Assembly (NCBI RefSeq): GCF_000744785.1
Contig: NZ_JQMO01000003.1
Coordinates: 310,001 to 374,000, forward strand
DNA length: 64,000 bases
Reading direction: 5' to 3'
Source of the DNA: Kitasatospora azatica KCTC 9699
GTDB lineage: Bacteria > Actinomycetota > Actinomycetes > Streptomycetales > Streptomycetaceae
The notes under the pieces are model-generated. The model worked only from the letters and a program-made list of their open reading frames with translations. It did no database searches and was not told where the DNA came from. Below, piece by piece: positions 1 to 8,098 of the stretch (the stretch's first letter is position 1; every line of letters starts with the position of its first letter). The position numbers and the translations under genes were made by a program.

Positions 1-246
1 CATCTCGGCCAGGCAGCCGTCGTGGTCCGGGAAGACCACCGACTCCTTGGACGGGAAGTACCGGAAGAACGAGCGGCGGCCGACCCCGGCGAGGGTGACG
101 ATGTCGTCAATGGTGGTCTGCTCGAAGCCCCGCTCGGCGAAGAGTCGCAGCGCCGCCGCCACCAGCGCGTCGCGCATCGGCGGCTTTGCGGCACCGGTCC
201 GGCCTGCGGGTTCGCGGTCCTGATTGCTGGCGCGCTGCTGGCTCAT
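1..246 (-). CDS. TetR/AcrR-family transcriptional regulator, N-terminal part (cut by window edge)
   Basis: The 82 visible codons start at ATG 246 and run off the left edge. Residues about 23-70 form a typical TetR helix-turn-helix, with the stretches FAERGFEQTT, IVTLAGVGRRSFFRYF and PSKESVV. The ligand-binding half is not in the window. The gene is divergent from etfB, and a perfect 14+14 base inverted repeat (278-314) lies 31 bases in front of its start, so it very probably represses itself and the etf genes. The inducer cannot be told from this sequence. Confidence 0.85.
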   Translation of the reverse strand, partial: MSQQRASNQDREPAGRTGAAKPPMRDALVAAALRLFAERGFEQTTIDDIVTLAGVGRRSFFRYFPSKESVVFPDHDGCLAEM

Positions 247-277
247 GCTGCGGACGCTACCACCGAAAACGGGCCGA

Positions 278-314
278 GGGTACTGAGTGCCTTTGCAAAT
301 GGCACTCAGTACCC
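278..314. promoter_or_regulatory. Perfect palindrome, probable TetR operator
   Basis: The arms GGGTACTGAGTGCC (278-291) and GGCACTCAGTACCC (301-314) are exact reverse complements around a 9-base AT-rich spacer. The site lies between the divergent tetR gene (start 246) and etfB (start 365), a classic position for a TetR operator controlling both promoters. Assignment to this regulator is inference from position and symmetry. Confidence 0.75.
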
Positions 315-364
315 TTATGGTGCGACTGGGCCCACTTGGACGAGACCAGTACAGGAGACAGGCC

Positions 365-1150
365 GTGAGCTTGAGGATCGTTGTCTGTGTGAAGTACGTG
401 CCCGATGCGACTGGTGACCGTCGCTTCGCGGACGACACCACCACCGATCGGGATGCCGTGGACGGCCTCCTGTCGGAGCTCGACGAGTACGGCGTCGAGC
501 AGGCGCTGCGGATCGCGGAGGCTTCCGGGGACGCGGAGGTGACCGTGTTGACCGTTGGTGGGGACGACGCGCGTGACGCGTTGAAGAAGGCCCTGTCGAT
601 GGGTGCGGACAAGGGTGTGCACGTCAATGACGACGACATCCACGGCTCGGACGTGATCGCGACCTCCGCGGTGATCGCCAAGGCGCTGGAGAAGACCGGT
701 TTCGACCTGGTGGTGTGCGGGATGGCGTCCACCGACGGCACCATGGGCGTGCTGCCGGCGCTGCTGGCCGAGCGGCTGGGCCTGCCGCAGGCCACGCTGC
801 TGTCGGAGGTGTCGGTCGAGGACGGCACCGTGCGCGGTCGTCGGGACGGGGACACGGCGACCGAGCAGGTCGAGGCGGCGCTGCCGGCGGTGGTGTCGGT
901 GACCGACCAGTCCGGTGAGGCCCGTTACCCCTCGTTCAAGGGGATCATGGCGGCGAAGAAGAAGCCGGTCGTCGAGTGGGACCTGGACGACCTGGGCATC
1001 GACGCCGAGAGCGTGGGTCTGGCGGGCGCGTGGACGGCGGTCGAGACCGTGACCGAGCGTCCCGCGCGGACCAAGGGCACGATCGTCAAGGACGAGGGCG
1101 AGGGCGGCAAGCAGCTGGCCGGCTTCCTCGCCGAGCAGAAGTTCATCTAA
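365..1150 (+). CDS. etfB: Electron transfer flavoprotein beta subunit
   Basis: This 261-residue protein is the FixA/EtfB subunit of the soluble heterodimeric electron transfer flavoprotein, which takes electrons from acyl-CoA and related dehydrogenases and passes them to ETF:quinone oxidoreductase. The N-terminus RIVVCVKYVPD is the family signature, and the AMP-binding region follows (LVVCGMASTDGT, about residues 115-125). I chose GTG 365 because AGGAGA sits 6 bases upstream; the frame stays open further upstream, but that part would run through the operator palindrome. etfA follows after 49 bases, and the TetR operator in front suggests joint repression. Confidence 0.95.
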   Translation: MSLRIVVCVKYVPDATGDRRFADDTTTDRDAVDGLLSELDEYGVEQALRIAEASGDAEVTVLTVGGDDARDALKKALSMGADKGVHVNDDDIHGSDVIATSAVIAKALEKTGFDLVVCGMASTDGTMGVLPALLAERLGLPQATLLSEVSVEDGTVRGRRDGDTATEQVEAALPAVVSVTDQSGEARYPSFKGIMAAKKKPVVEWDLDDLGIDAESVGLAGAWTAVETVTERPARTKGTIVKDEGEGGKQLAGFLAEQKFI

Positions 1151-1199
1151 GCCGCCCCTGATCCGCCGCCCCTGATCCGCTGTTAGGAGAACGAACGTC

Positions 1200-2162
1200 A
1201 TGAGCGAGATCCTCGTCCTGGTCGACCACGCCGACGGCGCGGTGCGCAAGCCCGCGCTCGAACTGCTCACCCTGGCCCGCCGCCTGGGCACCCCCGCCGC
1301 GGTGGTGCTGGGCGCCGGCGACCACGCGGCCGCGATCGCCGCCAAGGCCGGCGAGTACGGCGCCGCGAAGGTCTACGTCGCCGACGCGCCCGAGTTCACC
1401 GACCTGCTCGTCGTGCCCAAGGTCGACGCGCTGACCCAGATCGCCCGGTCGTCGGGCGCGGTGGCGGTGCTGGTCACCTCCTCCGGCGAGGGCAAGGAGG
1501 TCGCCGCCCGCACCGCGCTGCGCCTGGGCTCGGGCGTGATCACCGACGCCGTGGACCTGGAGGCCGACACCGACGGCACCGCGGTCGCGACGCAGTCGGT
1601 GTTCGCGGCCTCGTTCCAGGTCAGGTCGAAGGTGACCAAGGGCGCGCCGGTGATCACCGTCAAGCCCAACGCGGCGGCCCCCGAGCCGGCCCCGGCGGCC
1701 GGTGCGGTGGAGAACGTGAGCGTGGTGTTCGGCGGGAACGCGGCAACGGTCACCGCCCGCACCCCGCGGGTGTCGACCGGCCGTCCGGAGCTGACCGAGG
1801 CCGCGATCGTGGTCTCGGGCGGTCGTGGTGTGGGTGCGGCGGAGGGCTTCTCGGTGGTCGAGGAGCTGGCCGACGCGCTGGGCGCGGCGGTGGGTGCCTC
1901 GCGCGCCGCGGTCGACGCGGGCTGGTACCCGCACAGCAACCAGGTCGGCCAGACCGGCAAGCAGGTCTCCCCGCAGCTGTACATCGCCGCGGGCATCTCC
2001 GGTGCGATCCAGCACCGGGCCGGCATGCAGACCTCCAAGACCATCGTCGCGATCAACAAGGACGACGAGGCGCCGATCTTCGACCTCGTCGACTACGGCG
2101 TCGTCGGCGACCTCTTCGACGTCCTCCCCCAGCTCACCACCGAGGCCACCGGCCGGAAGTAG
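1200..2162 (+). CDS. etfA: Electron transfer flavoprotein alpha subunit
   Basis: This 320-residue FixB/EtfA subunit binds FAD. The N-terminal domain begins [12 protein letters not shown]. The C-terminal FAD domain carries the family signature around residues 260-300: [10 protein letters not shown], then TIVAINKD and [14 protein letters not shown]. The start at ATG 1200 has TTAGGAGA about 10 bases upstream. It is second in the etfB-etfA operon, which ends in a strong hairpin at 2171-2227. Length is normal for the family. Confidence 0.95.
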   Translation: MSEILVLVDHADGAVRKPALELLTLARRLGTPAAVVLGAGDHAAAIAAKAGEYGAAKVYVADAPEFTDLLVVPKVDALTQIARSSGAVAVLVTSSGEGKEVAARTALRLGSGVITDAVDLEADTDGTAVATQSVFAASFQVRSKVTKGAPVITVKPNAAAPEPAPAAGAVENVSVVFGGNAATVTARTPRVSTGRPELTEAAIVVSGGRGVGAAEGFSVVEELADALGAAVGASRAAVDAGWYPHSNQVGQTGKQVSPQLYIAAGISGAIQHRAGMQTSKTIVAINKDDEAPIFDLVDYGVVGDLFDVLPQLTTEATGRK

Positions 2163-2170
2163 GCAGCTCT

Positions 2171-2227
2171 CCGCACAGCAGTGAGGGACCGACCCCTTGG
2201 TGGGGTCGGTCCCTCACTGCTGTGCGG
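2171..2227. terminator. Long perfect hairpin terminator after etfA
   Basis: The arms 2171-2196 and 2202-2227 are 26 bases each with no mismatch, around the loop TTGGT. It begins 8 bases after the etfA stop codon and 59 bases before the end of the convergent PPOX gene, so it can stop transcription from both sides. No U-tract follows, as is usual in streptomycetes. Confidence 0.9.
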
Positions 2228-2286
2228 TCGGTGGCCCTGAGGCCCGTCCGGCCCCAGCCCCTGGCTGCGGCCAGCGGCCTCAGCCT

Positions 2287-3030
2287 CTAGCCGCGGCCCC
2301 TGGTCGAGCTGCTCCGGCGGCGGGTGCCCCACCGCCAGCTTCGCCGGCTCCCCGCGCCGGTCGGTGCCGCGGACCAGCTGGGCCGAGCGGCCGACTGCGG
2401 CTCCTCGGGGGTCTCCAGGGCGGCCGGCGCGCGGCGGGCGACCGGCTCGCCGGTGAAGTAGTCGGCGTCCTTGGGCCGTTCGGTCTGCGGGCGGCTCCGC
2501 GGGGCCGGCACGAGGTGCGGTATGTGCTTGGAGCAGTGGATGTAGGCCTCGTCCACCGACAGGTGGATCCAGAACTCGACCCGGCGCCCCGGCGCGGTCT
2601 CGAACGGCAGCTCCGGATGGGCGCTGCGCAGCGAGCTGTCGGGGCGCAGGTGGGCGGTGCCGTTGACGTGCAGGCCGATGTGGTCGTGGGAGAAGTCCAG
2701 GAAGAGCAGGCCGAGATGGGGGTTCTCGCTGATGTTCCCGGCGCTGGCCAGCACCCCGTTGCCCTTGTACTCGGGGTAGGCGAGGGTGTGGTCGTCGAGG
2801 ACCTGGACGAATCCGGGCGGTCCGGCCCGGAAGCTGGCGTCGCAGGCGCCGTCGGCGTCCGCGGTGGAGAGGAAGACCATGGTCTGACGGGCGATGAACT
2901 CACGCATCTGGAGCGTCAGTTGCGGACGGACCTGGCGATCGTAGAAGTCCGCGGCACGCTCGGCGGTGCCGAACTCGAGCTGCAGCTGGTGCTCGCCGGC
3001 CGAACCGAAGCGGAGGGAGGGCTGGGTCAC
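2287..3030 (-). CDS. Pyridoxamine 5'-phosphate oxidase-like FMN-binding protein
   Basis: This 247-residue protein has the split-barrel flavin fold. [17 protein letters not shown] (about residues 37-53) and [11 protein letters not shown] with [11 protein letters not shown] (about 85-110) match the PPOX/general stress FMN-binding family. Substrate unknown; such proteins often reduce F420, FMN or nitro compounds. GTG 3030 follows GAGGAACGCC, and the flavohemoglobin gene stops only 8 bases upstream, so the two are co-transcribed. That context suggests a role in nitrosative or oxidative stress. The last 40 residues are Pro/Arg/Ala-rich and probably disordered. Confidence 0.8.
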   Translation of the reverse strand: MTQPSLRFGSAGEHQLQLEFGTAERAADFYDRQVRPQLTLQMREFIARQTMVFLSTADADGACDASFRAGPPGFVQVLDDHTLAYPEYKGNGVLASAGNISENPHLGLLFLDFSHDHIGLHVNGTAHLRPDSSLRSAHPELPFETAPGRRVEFWIHLSVDEAYIHCSKHIPHLVPAPRSRPQTERPKDADYFTGEPVARRAPAALETPEEPQSAARPSWSAAPTGAGSRRSWRWGTRRRSSSTRGRG

Positions 3031-3038
3031 GGCGTTCC

Positions 3039-4250
3039 TCAGGAGGTGGGGTCTTCGAGCGACACGAACGGGTCGTGGTGGATCCGGTGCAGCGGGATTC
3101 CGCCGCGCAGGAGTACCCGGCCGGCGCTGACGATCATCGGTGCGGGGCCGCTGAGGTAGGCGTCGTGCCGCTGCCAAGGGCCGGCCTGCGCCAGGATGCT
3201 GGTCAGCTGGCCGGCGCCGTCCCGGACGTCCTCGTCGGCGACGGCCGCGCGGACGGTGAGCCAGCGGTACCGCTTGGACAACCGCAGCAGGTCGTCCAGT
3301 CCGAACAGCTCCTGGGCGGTGCGGGCGCCGAGGAAGACGTCCACCTGGCGGCGTACACCGTCCAGGGCGGCCTGCTCGATCAGCGCGCGGATCGGCGCGA
3401 GACCGGTGCCGCCGGCCACGCAGACGACATCGCGGGGCGAGGCCGGGTCGAGCACCATGTCGCCCTGCGGTGCGCCGAGTCGCAGTTGGTCGCCGACCTC
3501 GGCGCGGCGGACCAGCGCGTTGCTGATCCGGCCGCCGGTGACCGCCCGGACGTGGAAGGTGATGGTGCCGTCCTGGCGCGGGGCGTTGGCGGGCGAGTAG
3601 TACCGCCAGACCTTCGGCGACCAGGGGGTCTCCATGCTGACGTACTGTCCGCCGGTGAACGGGTACGGCTGGGTGGTCCGGACGGTGATCTCGGCGAGGT
3701 CCTGGCCGTGCAGGCGGTGGTCCACGATCCTGGCCTCCCAGGTGGCCGGGCGCAGTGCGGCGTCGGCCATGGCGGCGCCGTCCATCACCTCGGCCACCGT
3801 GGTGTAGGCGCGGGTCCAGGCGGCGGCGATCTCCGGTGTCCAGGCGGCGCCCGCGAAGTGCGCCAGGGTGGCCAGCAGGCACTCCCCGACGGCGTCGTAG
3901 TGCGCGCTCAGGGTGCCGAACTTGCGGTGGTCACGGCCCAGGTGGGAGCAGAACCGGACCAGGTTCTCGGGGTCGTCGACCAGCTCGACGATCATCAGCA
4001 GGGCGCGCAGCAGCCGGTCGTGCTGGACGTCCATGTCCGGTGGGAAGAGCTCGCGGACCTGCGGGTAGCGGTTGAACAGGGTCGCGTAGAAGAAGACCGG
4101 GAGATCGGCCGCGTACGGTTCCACCACCGCGAGGCTGGCCCGGATCAGTGCGCTGTCCGGCTGTGGCGCTGCAGCCGGTGGCAGCCATTCGCTCTCCGGT
4201 GTCGATGGCGCAAGGGCGCCTCCGGCAGAGCGTTTGGCGCGGAACTTCAC
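3039..4250 (-). CDS. Flavohemoglobin-like globin / FAD-NAD(P) reductase (nitric oxide dioxygenase type)
   Basis: This 403-residue protein has a globin domain (about 32-165) with the probable proximal haem ligand His108 in GRDHRKFG. A ferredoxin-reductase FAD domain carries RYYSPAN (217-223), and an NAD(P) domain has CVAGGTGLAPIRAL (277-290). Proteins of this build convert NO and O2 to nitrate. The first 30 residues are a Pro/Ala-rich extension. GTG 4250 is chosen because CAGGAG lies upstream; the frame remains open to 4547 but passes through the terminator hairpin of the upstream gene. The PPOX gene is cotranscribed. An inverted repeat at 4298-4328 may be its operator. Confidence 0.9.
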   Translation of the reverse strand: MKFRAKRSAGGALAPSTPESEWLPPAAAPQPDSALIRASLAVVEPYAADLPVFFYATLFNRYPQVRELFPPDMDVQHDRLLRALLMIVELVDDPENLVRFCSHLGRDHRKFGTLSAHYDAVGECLLATLAHFAGAAWTPEIAAAWTRAYTTVAEVMDGAAMADAALRPATWEARIVDHRLHGQDLAEITVRTTQPYPFTGGQYVSMETPWSPKVWRYYSPANAPRQDGTITFHVRAVTGGRISNALVRRAEVGDQLRLGAPQGDMVLDPASPRDVVCVAGGTGLAPIRALIEQAALDGVRRQVDVFLGARTAQELFGLDDLLRLSKRYRWLTVRAAVADEDVRDGAGQLTSILAQAGPWQRHDAYLSGPAPMIVSAGRVLLRGGIPLHRIHHDPFVSLEDPTS

Positions 4251-4297
4251 GGTGTGGCTCTCCTGTCCAGCACTCCTCCCCCAAGGAGCCGCGATGG

Positions 4298-4328
4298 TGT
4301 GGCATGAATGGCTCAGATCATGCCCACA
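4298..4328. promoter_or_regulatory. Inverted repeat upstream of flavohemoglobin, candidate operator
   Basis: TGTGGCATGA (4298-4307) and TCATGCCCACA (4318-4328) are mirror copies with one extra C in the right arm, 10 bases apart. The site ends 48 bases in front of the GTG start. Symmetry and position suggest binding by a dimeric regulator, perhaps NO-responsive. The sequence was not matched to a specific regulator. Confidence 0.4.
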
Positions 4329-4386
4329 GTCACCCGCACCGTCGCAAGCAGGGTTGCGTGAATCGTTTGTGAAAGCGGAAAGAGCC

Positions 4387-4420
4387 GCCCGGCGGCTCCA
4401 TTTCCCAGGAGCCGCCGGGC
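4387..4420 (-). terminator. Hairpin terminator of the methyltransferase gene
   Basis: Perfect 13-base arms at 4387-4399 and 4408-4420 enclose an 8-base loop. It lies 150 bases downstream of the methyltransferase stop on the minus strand and is followed on that strand by GCTCTTTCC. Confidence 0.65.
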
Positions 4421-4569
4421 ACTTATCACAGAACGTCTTATCGCTCCAAAGCTGCAGGTAGGAGCCCTGTCGGTCGGGCTCCCGAACCGAACACCCGAGG
4501 CGAGAACAAAGCCGCTTATGGTCATTCCGAGAATGTTCTGCGGGCACCCGGCTTTGGCCTGGGCGGGGT

Positions 4570-5202
4570 TCAGGTCACCCGGCGCAGCGCGATCACGTTG
4601 TCGGTGAGCACGGCCTGCTGCCCGTCGGGGCCCGTGGCCTGGCGCTCGGCGGAGGCCAACCGCTCGGTGCGCCACAGCCCCTGCGGCAGGTCGAGGGCGT
4701 CGAAGGTCTCCTGCGGGGTCGGGAAGTGCGTGTGCGCGTGCGCATGGGCGTGGCGGGACCACGGCGGGAAGGCGCCGTGCTCGACCACCAGCAGCAGGCC
4801 GCCGGGCGCCACCGCCTGCGCGGCCCGGCTCAGCACGCGCTCGCGCGGGAGCTCGACCGGTGACTGCAGGAACTGGGCGGAGACCAGGTCGAACCGGCCG
4901 GCCGGGAAGGCGGTGGCCAGGTCGAGCTGCTGGAAGTCGATGCGTTCCTGCACGCCGGCCTCGGCCGCACCGGTGGCGGCCCGGCGCAGCGCGGTGCCGG
5001 AGACGTCGACGGCGGTCACCCGCCAGCCGCGCCCGGCGAGCCAGACGGCGTCACCGCCCTCCCCGCACCCCAGGTCGAGCGCGCTGCCGGGCGTGAGCGG
5101 TCCGGCCACGTCGACCAGTACGGCGTTGGCCCGTCCGCTCCAGATCCGGTCGCGCTGCTGGTAGTGCCCTTCCCAGAACTCCTCGACCTCGCTGTTGGTC
5201 AT
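4570..5202 (-). CDS. Class I SAM-dependent methyltransferase with a His-rich insert
   Basis: This 210-residue protein has a Rossmann methyltransferase fold. Motif I is ALDLGCGEGGDAVWLAGRGW (about 41-60), the acidic loop TAVDVSG follows, and motif IV is FDLVSAQFLQ. It resembles the thiopurine/tellurite-resistance branch. Near residue 150 there is a run of alternating His and Ala (HAHAHAHTHF) that could bind a metal. ATG 5202 has AGGAGA at good spacing; an in-frame ATG at 5232 is less likely. Substrate unknown. Divergent from the gene at 5339. Confidence 0.8.
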   Translation of the reverse strand: MTNSEVEEFWEGHYQQRDRIWSGRANAVLVDVAGPLTPGSALDLGCGEGGDAVWLAGRGWRVTAVDVSGTALRRAATGAAEAGVQERIDFQQLDLATAFPAGRFDLVSAQFLQSPVELPRERVLSRAAQAVAPGGLLLVVEHGAFPPWSRHAHAHAHTHFPTPQETFDALDLPQGLWRTERLASAERQATGPDGQQAVLTDNVIALRRVT

Positions 5203-5338
5203 CCGGCCCTCTCCTTGGACAGAGTTCGTCATACCCGCAGCCTCCGGCAGACTCGGGCGGACGCCAAGAAAAGTTGCTGGTCCGGCAACATGCCGGCGCC
5301 TCTGGACAGCCGCTGCGCCGTGGTCCAGGCTCCTCCCC

Positions 5339-6163
5339 ATGACCGACTCCCCCGCCCCCGCCCCCGCTCCGGCCGGGGTGAGCACGCAGCTGATCGAGGC
5401 GACCGTCGCCACCGCCGAGGACATCGCCGAGCTGCTGCGGTCGAATCCGGACGCGACGGCGCGGATACCCGGAGCCGCCTGGTCGGCGGGCGAGGCGGCG
5501 GCGCACCTGGCGCTGGCGAACCTGCTGATGGCGGACCTGGCCCGCGGGGCGGCGCGACCGTACGGGGACGGGACGCCCGGCGGGCTGGCGGCGGCCAACG
5601 AGGAGTCGCTGGCCGCCTACCCGGAGCGCGAGCCGACCGTGCTGGCCGACGAGATCGTGCGGCACACCCGTGAGTTCGCGCAGGCGCTGGTCGGGCGGTC
5701 CGCCGAGGAGCCGGTGGTGACCCCGCTGGGGCCGATGGACCTGGGCACCCTGACCTGCTACCTGCTGACCCACCAGTTGGGGCACGGCTACGACCTGGCC
5801 CGGGCCCTGAAGCGGCCGCACATGATCGACCGGCGCCGGGTCGAGCTGTCGCTGCCGTTCCTGCTCACCGCGATGCCCCGGGTGGCGGACCCCGCCGCCA
5901 CCGCCGGGCGCCGGGCGAGCTTCGCGATCGGCCTGCGGGGCGGCGCGCGGTTCGGGGTCGCCCTCGCCGACGGGGTGGTGACGGTCAGTCAGGATCCGCC
6001 GGACCGCCCGGACTGCACGATCATCACCGAGCCGGTCACCTTCTTCCTGATGGCGCTGGGCCGCTGCACACCGCTGCAGGCGATCAGCCGTGGCAAGATC
6101 CTCTCCTGGGGACGCAAGCCCTGGCTGGCGCCGAGCTTCCCCGGCTACTTCCGCGCTCCCTGA
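5339..6163 (+). CDS. Maleylpyruvate isomerase-fold (DinB-like) protein with C-terminal SCP2 domain
   Basis: This 274-residue protein has two parts. Residues about 15-165 form a mycothiol-dependent maleylpyruvate isomerase / DinB-like four-helix bundle: AAWSAGEAAAHLALANLLMA includes the first metal-ligand type His, and LLTHQLGHGYDLARA the second His pair. Residues about 180-270 resemble a sterol carrier (SCP2-like) domain, with FAIGLRGGARFGVALADG and ISRGKILSWGRKPWLAP. The combination is common in actinomycetes and suggests a thiol-dependent isomerase or transferase acting on a lipophilic substrate; the true substrate is unknown. It stands alone. Confidence 0.8.
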   Translation: MTDSPAPAPAPAGVSTQLIEATVATAEDIAELLRSNPDATARIPGAAWSAGEAAAHLALANLLMADLARGAARPYGDGTPGGLAAANEESLAAYPEREPTVLADEIVRHTREFAQALVGRSAEEPVVTPLGPMDLGTLTCYLLTHQLGHGYDLARALKRPHMIDRRRVELSLPFLLTAMPRVADPAATAGRRASFAIGLRGGARFGVALADGVVTVSQDPPDRPDCTIITEPVTFFLMALGRCTPLQAISRGKILSWGRKPWLAPSFPGYFRAP

Positions 6164-6303
6164 GCCTCAGGACCGGCGGCGGGCGCGGACCGGACCCCGC
6201 GCGGCACGTGCGCCGGACCACCACCCGCGCAACGGGCGGCCGCGGCCCGGGTGTACCCGGCCGGTGACCGGGTAAGTCCCGCGATGTGACCTCGGAGTAC
6301 GCG

Positions 6304-7281
6304 ATGGTCTTCGCACCCGCTCCAGTACTGGCAGTCACCGTGGAGCAGCGCGGCGAGGATCCCGATGTGCACCTGCATGCCGACGGGCAGGGCGTCCGCC
6401 AGGCACGGATGCTCACCGCGCTCGGCCACCGGGTGGTGCTCTGCGGCGGCTTCGGCGGGGAGAGCGGCCTGGTGCTGCGCCGCCTGCTGCGGGCCGAAGG
6501 CATCGCGCTGCGCCCGGTGCGCGGCACCTTCCGCAACGGGGTGCGGATCGAGGACCGGCGCCCGGCCGAGCAGCTGACGGTCGCCGAGGCACCGACCGCC
6601 GCGCCCTCCGGGCACGACCTGGACGAACTGCACAACCTTGCGCTGGTCACCGGGCTCGGCGCCGAACTCGCCCTGCTGAGCGAACCGGAGCCGGGCCGAC
6701 CCGAGCCGGCGCCCTCGGACTTCTACTACCGGCTGACCGCCGACCTGACGGCCAACGGCCGCCGGGTGCTGGCCGACCTCGCCGGTCCCCGGCTCGCAGC
6801 GGCCGCCGAGGGGGGTGCGTACCTGGTCAAGCTCGACGAGGCCGAACTGCCCGACCGGGCAGCCGGCTCGATGGCAACCGCGATGCAGCAGCTGCGCGCC
6901 CGCGGCGCGCGCAACGTGCTGGTCACCCGGGGGGCCGCGACCGCCCTCGCACTGATCGGCTCGGAGCTGCTGGAGCTGCGCGCCGAACCACTGGCACCGG
7001 CCGATCCACCGATCGGCCAGGAGTCGATGACCGCCGGTGTCGCGGCCGGCCTGCTGCGCGGCGCGGACATCGGCGCGGCACTGCGCCTCGGCGCCGCGAC
7101 CAGGGCCCTGAACGCCGTCCCGCACGCGCCCGGCGGCGGCCGCGAGGCGGTGCAGCGACTGCGCGGGGCGGTCGAGCGGCTGGCCCGGGACATCGAGCTG
7201 CGCCCGTACACCACGGACCAGCCGGAGCGACGGGTGCGGCTGAGCCGGGAGGAGCTGGCCTCATGGTGTCGCACGGACTGA
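6304..7281 (+). CDS. PfkB-family carbohydrate kinase-like protein
   Basis: This roughly 325-residue protein has the ribokinase fold. The N-terminal sugar-binding part reads DGQGVRQARMLTALGHRVVLCGGFGG, and the C-terminal part ESMTAGVAAGLLRGA. The usual catalytic motif GAGD is replaced by IGQE (about residue 235), so the catalytic base Asp appears as Glu. Activity may be altered or lost. ATG 6304 has GGAG 6 bases upstream; GTG 6286 in the same frame has no clear ribosome site. Its end overlaps the surE start by 19 bases, which indicates tight coupling and perhaps joint nucleoside/nucleotide metabolism. Confidence 0.8.
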   Translation: MVFAPAPVLAVTVEQRGEDPDVHLHADGQGVRQARMLTALGHRVVLCGGFGGESGLVLRRLLRAEGIALRPVRGTFRNGVRIEDRRPAEQLTVAEAPTAAPSGHDLDELHNLALVTGLGAELALLSEPEPGRPEPAPSDFYYRLTADLTANGRRVLADLAGPRLAAAAEGGAYLVKLDEAELPDRAAGSMATAMQQLRARGARNVLVTRGAATALALIGSELLELRAEPLAPADPPIGQESMTAGVAAGLLRGADIGAALRLGAATRALNAVPHAPGGGREAVQRLRGAVERLARDIELRPYTTDQPERRVRLSREELASWCRTD

Positions 7282-8060
7282 CCCGGGTGCTGGTCACCAA
7301 CGACGACGGCATCGACTCCCCCGGCCTTCGCCACCTGGCGCTGGCCGCCCGCCGGATCGCCGAGCAGGTGGTGGTGGCCGCGCCGGCCCAGGAGTCCAGC
7401 GGCAGCAGCGCCGCGCTGGGCGCCGTCGAGGAGCACGGCCGGATCCCGGTCGAGGACCGGCGGCTGACCGGGCTGGACGACGTTCCCGCGCACGCCGTGC
7501 AGGCCCTGCCCGGCTTCATCGCGCTGATCGCCGGTCAGGGCGCCTTCGGCTCGCCGCCGGACCTGCTGCTCTCCGGCATCAACCGCGGCGCCAACACCGG
7601 CCGGGCGGTGCTGCACTCGGGCACGGTCGGCGCGGCGCTGACCGCCGTCCACGACGGGTGCCGGGCGCTGGCGGTCTCGCTGGACCTCGGCTCACCGCCG
7701 CACTGGTCGGCCGCCGAGGAGGTCACGGCGTGGATCCTGCCGCTGCTGCTGTCGGCCCCGGCGGGCACCCTCTTCAACCTGAACGTGCCGAACCGGCCGC
7801 TGGATCAGCTCAAGGGCGTGCGCGGCGCCGAGCTCGCGCCGTTCGGCACCGTGCAGACCACGGTCACCGAGCGGGGCCGGGGATTCGTCCGGGTGAGCCT
7901 GAGCGAGAACGGGCCGACGGCCGACCCCGGCGCCGAGCCGCGCACCGACGCCGACCTGCTGGCGCACGGCTACGCCTCGCTGAGCGTGCTGACCGCCGTC
8001 TCCGGGGCGCCCGGCGGGCCGGAGCTGCGTGCCGCGCTGGCCGGCCTGGGCCGGAGCTGA
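7263..8060 (+). CDS. surE: 5'/3'-nucleotidase SurE
   Basis: This 265-residue SurE phosphatase removes phosphate from nucleoside monophosphates. The metal-binding N-terminus VLVTNDDGIDSPGL and the family motifs APAQESSGSSAA and LLSGINRGANTGRAVLHSGTVGAA are all present. ATG 7263 lies inside the end of the kinase gene, so the two are translated together; a salvage or metabolite-repair pair is likely. It converges on the ssgA-like gene. Confidence 0.93.
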   Translation: MVSHGLTRVLVTNDDGIDSPGLRHLALAARRIAEQVVVAAPAQESSGSSAALGAVEEHGRIPVEDRRLTGLDDVPAHAVQALPGFIALIAGQGAFGSPPDLLLSGINRGANTGRAVLHSGTVGAALTAVHDGCRALAVSLDLGSPPHWSAAEEVTAWILPLLLSAPAGTLFNLNVPNRPLDQLKGVRGAELAPFGTVQTTVTERGRGFVRVSLSENGPTADPGAEPRTDADLLAHGYASLSVLTAVSGAPGGPELRAALAGLGRS

Positions 8061-8098
8061 GCGCGGCGCCGACCGGCCCGGGCCCGAGCTGAGCCGTC

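Larger units (their letters stand above)
4251..4569. other. Intergenic region upstream of the flavohemoglobin gene
   Basis: No gene is supported in these 319 bases. They hold the terminator of the methyltransferase gene (4387-4420) and an inverted repeat (4298-4328) near the flavohemoglobin start. The sequence is clearly less GC-rich than the flanking genes. Confidence 0.7.

Noticed and set aside
257-1345. Long minus-strand open frame over etfB
   Set aside because: Arg/His/Gln-rich shadow of etfB on the opposite strand, crossing the operator and with no recognisable motif.
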